Shown piece after piece: positions 55,909 to 64,000 of a stretch of 64,000 nt of DNA. Origin of the DNA: Primulina eburnea (Eukaryota > Streptophyta > Magnoliopsida > Lamiales > Gesneriaceae); NCBI RefSeq assembly GCF_022965805.1, contig NC_133105.1:33609275-33673274 (forward strand), given 5' to 3'. The notes under the pieces are model-generated. The model searched no databases and was not told the DNA's origin. It saw only the letters and a list, made by a program, of their open reading frames with translations. The position numbers and the translations under genes are program-made. Each line of letters opens with the position of its first letter. Position 1 is the first letter of the stretch.

Positions 55909-58110
55909 ATCTCCCACTTGCACTAGAGCCAACTACCCATATGCTTCAAACCCATCGATTCGCGATGCTTCTCGAATAATGGTCTAGGTAAAGGCTTAGC
56001 TAATGCATCAGCAACATTATCTGCGGAGCCGACTTTGTCGATCGACACTTCTCCTCTTTCCACAATCTCTCGGAGGATGTGGTACTTTCTCAATACATGT
56101 TTGGATATCTGATAAGACCTTGGCTCCTTTGCTTGAGCTATAGCTCCCGTGTTGTCAAACAACACCGGGACAGGAGCAACTCCATTTGGAATGACGTCCA
56201 ACTCTTGGACGAAATTCCTTATCCAAACAGCCTCCTTTGCTGCATCTGATGCAGCAATGTATTCGGCCTCTGTGCTGGAATTCGTAGTTTCTCTTTCTTG
56301 GAACCCTTCCAAGAGACAGCAGTACCATTGAGCATGAATACAAAACCATAGGTTGACTTCGAGTCATCGATATCGCTTTGGAAGCTAGAGTCGGTATAGC
56401 CTTCCAATTTCAGTTGTCCACCCCACAGACCAAGAACAACTTATTGGTCCTTCTCAAATACTTGAGGATGTCTTTCACAGCTATCCAGTGTGGAAGACCA
56501 GGGTTCGATTGATATCTACTCACTACACTTAGTGTGAAAGCCACATCAGAACAGTGTAGATATCATCCCATACATGATGCTACCAATCGCAGATGCATAA
56601 GGAGTGCTTGTCATCGCCGCTATCTCTGCATCAGTCTTGGGAGACATAGACTTGGATAGGGACACGCCATGACACATTGGTAGATGTCTTCTCTTGGACT
56701 CATCAATCGAGAACGATGGTATCAATGTATGTGGACTGGAAGAGACCAAGAAATCCTTTTGATCTATCTCTATATATCTGTATTCCCAATACAAAAGATA
56801 CTTCACCCAAGTCCTGCATCGAGAACTTACTCGCTAACCATATCTTAGTTGATTGCAACATCCCTACATCATTCCCAATGAGTAGTATGTCATCAACATA
56901 CAGCACCAGGAATGTCACAATACTCCCACTGACCTTCTTATACACACAGGGTTCCTCAGGATTCTTAGTAAAACCAAACTCTTTGATTGTACTATCGAAT
57001 CTAAGGTTCCAACTCCTAGATGCCTGCTTTAGACCATAAATAGATCTCTGAAGTTCGCATATCATATGCTCACTTCCGATAGATGTGAACCCTTCGGGTT
57101 GAGACATGTAAATCTCTTCCTTAATATCCCCATTAAGAAAAGCTGTCTTGACATCCATCTGCCATATCTCATAGTCATACCATGCAGCTATGGCTAGCAA
57201 AATCCTTATGGACTTGAACATTACAACTGGAGAAAAGGTTTCCTCAAAGTCAACTCCTTGTCTTTGAGTGTATCCTTTTGCTACCAATCGCGCCTTGAAG
57301 GTCAATACCTTCCCATCCGCCCCAAGTTTCCTCTTGCAAATCCATTTACACCCTATGGGAACAATTCCCTCAGGTGGATCCACGAGATTCCACACTTGGT
57401 TCGAATGCATGGAATTCATCTAAGATTCCATTGCTTCAAGCCACTTGGATGAATCGGCATCAGATAACGCTTCCTTGATGGTCCTTGGATCACATCAATG
57501 GTTAGGCTCATCATGGCCCTCTTCAAGAAGCAGACCATACCTCATAGGTGGTCTCGAGACTCTCTCGGATCTTCTAGGAGCTTGTATCTCCTCTCTTGGC
57601 TCTTCGGGTGTGGGTTCTATAATTGTGGGTGTCTCTCGAACCTCTTCGAGTTCTATCATCTCGCCTTTTCTATCCAATATAAATTCCCGTTCCAAAAAGG
57701 TTGAATTCCTAGAAACAAACACCTTTGTTTCTTTGGGATGACAGAAGTAATATCCAACTGAATTCCTTGGATATACCACAAATAACATAAAATGGATTGA
57801 CTATCCAATTTATCTCCCACTACCTACTTCACATAAGCAAGGCACCCCCATATTCTAAGATAAGAATATTTGAGAGGCTTACCCATCCATATCTCATATG
57901 GTGTCTTGTCAACTGCCTTTGAATGGATATTGTTCAACAACAGTGCCGCTGTCTCAAGCGCATATCCCCAAAAGGATGGCGGCAACTCCGTGAACCCCAT
58001 CATAGACCGAACCATGTCCATCAAAGTCCGGTTACGACGCTCCGAAACACCATTCAACTGCGGTGTAGCGGGCGGAGGCCACTGCGAGAGAATCCCATTC
58101 TCCCTAAGAT
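55909..58110 (-). pseudogene. Element C pol: integrase end, RT, RNase H
   Basis: From 58110 leftward: LRENGILSQW...PQLNGVSERRNRTLMDMV (integrase Glu), FWGYALETAALLLNN, TPYEIWMGKPLKYSYLRIWGCLAYV (57824-58057). 57495-57788: YFCHPKETKVFVSRNSTFLE linker. 56703-57419 is a 238-codon RT frame with MDVKTAFLNGD, YGLKQASRSWN and an intact LVLYVDDILLIGNDV. 56546-56806 and 56219-56407 continue ([19 protein letters not shown]); 55923-56312 is RNase H ([43 protein letters not shown]). The polypurine tract CAAGTGGGAGAT precedes the LTR. Fewer breaks than in D, so probably younger. Cut at 58110 by element F. Confidence 0.93.
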
Positions 58111-59548
58111 TGTAACGCCCACAAAATTTAAAGGTCCACGCGAACCATATGCATTTGAATTATTAAATTCTCCTGTATTTTAATTAAATGTTTTAATTAC
58201 ATTAATTAATTATGTTGTGTATATGTGCAAGTTTAAAATATATTTTTCTCCAATGTTGCATTAAAATATATTTTGAAAGGTTATTCTAGCGACGATCGAG
58301 GAACGGGGACCGAGGGCTGAAAAATGTAAAATGTTTTTATTAAATAATTATTTTTAATTATTTAAAATATGGTCGATGCTTTTTAGTATTTTTGAAATAA
58401 AGGGTTGTGAGGTGATTTTATACGCCGGGACGTAAATTTTATCGGTGTTGGTTTTTCAACTAAAATACGAACTTTTTGACAATCTGGCTAGTAAATTCAC
58501 ATGTTTAATTAATCAAAACTTTGGCTAAATTTTATTAATCCTAATTAAAACTAATGGGCTTTAATTTTAAGGCTTAATAGGCCTAAAGCCTAGTTAGTAG
58601 TTAATTAGATATAAAATATGTTAACCTTTTCACTTTGCACCACTAGAATCCATCGGCCACTCAATTTCAAAGTCTGAAAAAAACTCTCCCCACGCTCTCA
58701 CAAACTCACGGCACAAATTTCAGAAGGGTTTGTGCGAAGGTTCAAGAGAATACAAGCCTTGGTTTCGACCCGTTCTTCGTCGTCAACGATTATCCGAGCG
58801 TATAATACGCAAAGACACACCCTAATCTCCCTTTTCTCATCCACCATATCATAATAGTGTTTAAATTATGTGTTCATGAAAAGCTTGAAGTTCATAGGTT
58901 ATTTTCGCATTATTGCATAACCATGGGTAAAAGTCATGATTTAAAGTTTCAAATATATGTTTTTATGATACTAAGGGGCTGCCATGATGTCTAGGTATGG
59001 TTAAGTAAGGATTATATATGTCTTAAGGTCATACACACGGACCACATATGCTGTGAAATTAAGAAAACCAACTGGTGCAAGTTTCATGCTGTCATGTTGT
59101 GACAGCAGCCTCGCAAGGGAGAGGGGCTCGGCCTGAGGGACTTCGGGCTGGGTTAGGGTGTCTCAATAGGGTCCTAGGTGGGTGCACAACAGGCTGGTTC
59201 AAGGGCTGGGTCGGTGGCTAGGGACCTGAGCACAAAATCATAGAGTCCATGCTTGTTGGGAGTCCTCGGCCAAGCCTGTTGCTGGTGTTGGACTTCGGAT
59301 TCAGGCTAAGGGGCTGGTTCACAGGGTCATGTTGAGTTAGATGGAGTCTCTAGGGTCCTAAGCAAGTGCACATGGGTTGGGTTCAAGGGTTGGGGCGCTG
59401 GCTGGAGCCACGAGTGCCATATTGAAGAGTCCTTCCAAAGTGTAACTCTCGGCCAAACATAGAGGTTAGTGGGGCTGCTCTTTTTTGAGTTTAGGATGGG
59501 TTTCTTGATGAAATTAGAGTCCAGTAGGCTAATTTAAGATGTTGGGCA

Positions 59549-59617
59549 CGTTTGGGACCAACATGGTTTGGGGGTAACTCGAAAAAATCGGAAGTTGGCT
59601 CGGGGTTGAAATTTATG
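59549..59617. repeat. Left copy of a 69-bp direct repeat flanking a nested LTR
   Basis: CGTTTGGGACCAACATGG...GAAATTTATG (69 bp), repeated at 61678-61746 with one mismatch. The pair brackets the truncated LTR, where a 5-bp duplication would be expected. Confidence 0.93.
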
Positions 59618-61677
59618 AACCATACATAGGATGTTTAGAAAATATACCTATCAATCTTTAAAAGATTGATGAATGGCACCAACTTTGTTGTCAAACAACA
59701 AAGCTCTTCAAGGCATGAAGATCTACAAGCTCCTCCTCCAAATCCTTGAAACTTTCCTTCAAATTAGGCCCACCACTAACTAGGAAGATCCCCTCATATT
59801 TTGCACTAGAAAAATATGAGGATTTTTCAAAGAGAAGTGTGTGTATTCTTCAACAATTGAAGAACACAAAATGAAGAAAAATGGGAGAGAAAGGAAGAGA
59901 GGATTTCGGCCATGTGAGAGGTGAGGAATGAGGGAGTGAAGTCTAGTCTTGGGTGTGGGAAAAGTTGAGAGAAAAAGTTGCATGCCTTTGCAATTTTTTA
60001 ATCAAAAGTATTCAAGACTCTTCACCTCCCAAGCATGCAAGCCCTAGCATGTCTCACATATATTATATGGTTTTTAACACATTAAAAACCATGGACTAAA
60101 TTTTAATTATCTCAAACACATTTGAGATTAATTAAATACTACTTGAATTTATTCAAGTCCCACTAGTTAAATAATTATTTTAATTGAGCTCTACAAGACT
60201 CAATATTATTTAATTAATTCAACACTTGAATTAATTTAATTATTTAGACTCTACTAGGTCCACTAGTGTTTAATTAATTCAACACTTGAATTAATTTAAT
60301 TTAGTCCTCAATAATGTTTATGAAAATCACAATTTTCAACTACATTATTTACTTGGCCAAATTTTAATCTTAGGAACACTTCCATAAGTTAAAATTTATA
60401 TTTCTCTCATAGAAGTCATACTTCTATTTTTCTTTACACTTATAAACTCATTTATAAGTCGTTCAACACATTGAACTATTTTCTCCTTTATAGAAGTCAT
60501 ACTTCTAATTTTTCTTTACGCTTATAAACTCCTTTATAAGCCGTTCAACACATTGAACTATTTTTACTTCTCAACGGGATCTAGAAAGCTAGCACTTGTG
60601 TGGCCCTCAATGGTTCATTGATACGACTAGCCGTGGGTTCACATCTCCATGTGATTCGGACTAAACATGTCCTTATACGAGCATACCCCAATCGCTCCAT
60701 TCTTACTTATCAACACCTTGATAACAAGAACGTCAGAACTCAAGTCTGATAGTACCCAACCAATCATGTTAAACGCCTAGCAGCATCGCTTACATGATTC
60801 CCTAGGTATCAAATGATAGTGCCTGCAAGAACCATTCAATTATGGTTAGCGTACAGTACGGTCCCTTCAACTCATATATCCCGACCGATTCGACAACTAT
60901 TGGTTTATCGAGAGTTGTCAATGAATCGATACTATGTGTCATGTCGTAGTTGCATCGATGGTGTAATCTATGAAACCCTTTCATAATTACCACCATACTC
61001 TGATCAGAGATTTCAACCTACATACACATGATAACACATAGGATATCCATACCCGAAGGTAAGCGGTGAATCCCCGACTACAATGCATCGACTCCTATGT
61101 GTTTCGACAGAACACCCAACCTTGCCACCTGATGACCCCATGAGAGTCGGTAAACAAGTCAAAGTGTAATTCTAGCACATAGAGTCTCAATGTTGTCCTG
61201 GGTCATAAGGACTAATTCTGTACAACCATAAACCAGGACTTTTCCACTCGATAAGTGAGAACCACTTGGAAAGTCCTTTTATGGAGGGTTGTTCAGTGCA
61301 CTCTACAAGGAGCACCTATCTGCATGTTCGGACATCTCAATGTCCCCTACCAATGAAACATGGTACTCACATCGCAGATACTAGTCTCTAACTCGAGCGG
61401 CCTTTATCCTTCTTAGTGGCGGCTGAATTGACTAGGAACGATTTAGAATATACAGTATTCCAAATATGAGTTTCATGATACTCATCATATGAGCATCTCA
61501 TATTCTTTCTACTATTTGTATATTCAAGGTCTTTATCTATGCAACTAGCATGGGTATACAGATAAAGATGTGCCATAATAATAATTTCAAATATTATTAA
61601 AATAAAGATTGCTTATACATAGAGTTTCATTGTGAACACTCGGCCAACACTTGGCTCGACGGGCACCTACTCTAACA
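59616..61677 (-). mobile_element. C-type LTR nested in the F LTR, 3' truncated
   Basis: On the minus strand it starts TGTTAGAGTAGGTGCCCGTC at 61677 and follows the C LTR closely. It stops at ...CCTATGTATGGTTCA (59616), roughly 140 bp before the C LTR's end. A ~95-bp segment (TTATAAACTC-TTTATAAG-CGTTCAACAC) is doubled at 60430-60565. No coding content. Confidence 0.85.
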
Positions 61678-61746
61678 CGTTTTGGACCAACATGGTTTGG
61701 GGGTAACTCGAAAAAATCGGAAGTTGGCTCGGGGTTGAAATTTATG
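61678..61746. repeat. Right copy of the 69-bp direct repeat
   Basis: CGTTTTGGACCAACATGG...GAAATTTATG, one mismatch from 59549-59617; starts immediately after the nested LTR's TGTTAGAG end. Confidence 0.93.
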
Positions 61747-63321
61747 TGTCAAATAAGGTTTTAAAGTAAAGAAAAATTGGAAAACGGCTCACGGGGGTAG
61801 AGTCGTGGTCCATAAGGACTAAAATAATATAAAAAGACTAAATTTATAATTTAGGAATTTTATATTAAAGTTTGGTATTTTTCGGGATTAAAACATCGTT
61901 AAAATAATTAATTAAAGATAATTGAAAAAGTATAAGTTTAATGCCAAATAAAATTACGAAAAAATTCAGTGTAAGCTTAAATAATTATTTGGGACATGTT
62001 AGAGACATGAAATTGAGAAAAAGGGTCAAATCGTAAAATGTCGAGTCAAGGGGTAAAACGGTCTTTTTACACCGAGAAATTAGTAAAGGTCATGACAGTG
62101 CCCTAAATGCTGTTTTTATGATACTATGATTATTTTTAAATGTTTATGAAATGTTTATGATTAATTTATGATTTTTAAATGTCTAAAGGATTTTTATGAT
62201 TAAAGGAAGACATTTAAAATACGTGTTGCATGATTGGTTTCAAAAATGGAAAAGGTAAATATTATTCACGATTTTTGTAAAGTGATGTGAATGAAAAAAT
62301 GTTGAAGGAAGTGAAGTGATTGTGACTAATTCGTTAATGTTGGCGACGTCGTGAGGGTTATGGTCCCAGTGGGAGCCCGACGATCGTGTTCCCATCATTG
62401 CGAATATGTGGTAACGGTTTTGTGGTAACGGTAAGAATGGGAATTTCATGAGGGGAAAAGGCCCTAGAGGGAACCATTTATGCGAAAAGGCCCCCGAGGG
62501 AACCCCGATGATCGTATTTCTATTCGATCATGATAGGCCAGGGCCCAGTTGACCGGTGAGAGTGTTGCTGGTGTCCCCCACCGCCCAGTACTAAGGTTTC
62601 ACGTAGATGGATCCATCGAATTTCATGTCATGTCATGTCAGGAAAGTCACAATTAACGATCTGAATTCAACAAAGGGAAAAGAAAATGTTCATGATCATG
62701 TTTAAGGTTTTATGTCATGTCAAGTTGAGGAAAAAAGAACAAGGTTAAGGTTTATGAAAAGCATCATGAAAATATTTATGAAAATGTTTATGTTTAAATT
62801 TATGCATCTTCATGAAAACGATATTTTAAGTACAAGTATTTTTCACTGTTATATGTTGACTGTATTACGTATTATTTGTTATAAAGATTATGGTGTCTTG
62901 AGTCTTTAGACTCACTAGGTGTGATGGATGCAAGTGGTTTTGAGGGAGGTCTTGACAGGTGATACTACTGGACTGAAGGTGCACACAACCCGAGGACCAG
63001 CGCTACATTTTCCGCATTGTGCTTTATGATTTAAGTTAAAGATTTTTAAGATTATTTATTTATGCTTTTGACAGATTTTTGAGAGGTTTAGTATGGGCTT
63101 TATTTTTCAAGCTATTGCCTTTTCGGTTTGGTAAAATAGTAGACGATTTTGCTTATGGCTATTTCTTACTTGAATTTTTAATTACTAGTTGATTGAGGTT
63201 TATTTAAAAGGGGCAAAATATTTTATAAAATATTTTCTTGTGTAGCATGTTGGCCGAAATTTAAGTAAGAAAAAAAAATTCTAGTACTTTTAAAGCAATA
63301 AAAAGGGCCAGACATTTCAGT

Positions 63322-63333
63322 TGGTATAAGAGC
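63322..63333 (+). other. Primer-binding site of element F
   Basis: TGGTATAAGAGC, two bases (GT) after the LTR end; one base from the initiator-Met consensus TGGTATCAGAGC. Confidence 0.8.
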
Positions 63334-64000
63334 AATGGTTCCTGTAAAGGGTTGTGCCACCATCAGCGCCAGGAAGATCAGTCGTCAAGCCTCAAGGTTG
63401 TAAGTTTTTACATGCTTTATATGATTTTATGATGTTACCTGCATAAGTACATGACTTATATTTTTACGTCACATGTTTAATAGTTTTATGATAAGTTATG
63501 ATTTATATGCTTCATGATTTTTATACGTGATACGATATGAAATGAAAAATTATTTTATTTTAATGCATGTTGGTTTGTGGTGGAATTGGTCTATGTGATT
63601 TTTGGATTTTTAGTATTGACGTTTTACTTTTTGGGCTATAAGTTAATCGTAAATTTTACGAATGTTTTGGGACACGTAGATTCTCTAAGAAAATATTTAT
63701 GATTCATGGTTACTAGTCGAATTAATTTTTGGGAATTAGACGTAAGGAATAATGATTTAAGGATTTGCAACGACTTTGGGAGTAAGAAAATGTATAACTC
63801 GGGATTTTAAGTTTTGATGAAAGATAGGATTGATCATGAGAATTGATTTTTGGATAAATAAGTTTAAAATTATCGAAATTATGTTATGGGAAACCCGTAG
63901 AAGAAAATTAAGAATGCCAATAATTTATGGGATAATTAAGGAATTTTCGAAATTAAGGATTAATTAGGATGATTTTTGAGGAAATTAAGAATTAATTTTT
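63334..64000 (+). other. Leader of element F, no coding sequence
   Basis: AT-rich untranslated leader (TTTATGAT-type words). The gag start, if present, is beyond the window. Confidence 0.5.

Larger units (their letters stand above)
58111..63319 (+). mobile_element. 5' LTR of element F
   Basis: Starts TGTAACGCCCACAAAATTTA and ends ...CCAGACATTTCA. Shares ordered blocks with the remnant LTR at 27200-29737. 62340-62600 contains related GGGAGCCCGACGATCGTGTT / GGGAACCCCGATGATCGTAT segments and the phrase GATGGATCCATCGA. ORFs inside are chance frames. Confidence 0.8.
58111..64000 (+). mobile_element. Element F: gypsy element, 5' LTR and leader, runs off the window
   Basis: The LTR (58111-63319, about 3.1 kb without the nested copy and its duplication) is followed by a primer-binding site and leader. 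It inserted in element C's integrase gene; AAGAT (58106-58110) is the likely left TSD. No coding sequence is visible by 64000. Confidence 0.8.

Overview
The window is plant nuclear heterochromatin, made almost entirely of LTR retrotransposons inserted into one another. The signs are Ty3/gypsy and Ty1/copia polyprotein remains, LTRs of 1 to 3 kb, primer-binding sites complementary to initiator-methionine tRNA, and 5-bp target-site duplications (TSDs). I see no host gene, tRNA, rRNA or CRISPR. The AT-rich non-TE stretches hold nothing I can call. The host is a flowering plant. From memory, the extra copia ORF resembles gene models common in Gesneriaceae/Lamiales, so an asterid is my best guess; this is weak inference.

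Layout. (1) 1-5555, minus: end of a gypsy element (E) cutting into the gag of a second gypsy element (A'), whose 2.7-kb LTR is inserted in element A. (2) 5556-22190, minus: copia element A (SIRE-like): 5' LTR, gag, protease, integrase, RT/RNase H, then an extra region with a sense ORF (ORF2) and an opposite-strand ORF (aORF). It is split by gypsy element G1 (8808-17532, plus; TSD CCAAT). (3) 22191-30374: LTR pieces of several families. (4) 30375-40837, plus: complete but dead copia element D (TSD AGCAC), with a solo LTR (TSD CCATC) inside its 3' LTR. (5) 40838-45882: unassigned DNA around a 3.1-kb solo LTR (TSD AACTC). (6) 45883-53852, minus: 3' half of copia element B, same family as A, with LTR, ORF2, aORF and RNase H end; an LTR interrupts ORF2. 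(7) 53853-58110, minus: 3' part of copia element C, a relative of D, inserted in B. (8) 58111-64000, plus: 5' LTR and leader of gypsy element F, inserted in C, with a truncated C-type LTR inside the LTR.

Every polyprotein is broken by stops and frameshifts, so nothing here is autonomous. The main points of interest are: the ORF2/aORF divergent pair kept in two separate copies of one copia family, with a shared ACGT-palindrome region between them; GC-rich palindromic motif arrays in several unrelated LTR elements, one copy of which changes both arms together; and a truncated LTR flanked by 69-bp direct repeats instead of a 5-bp TSD.
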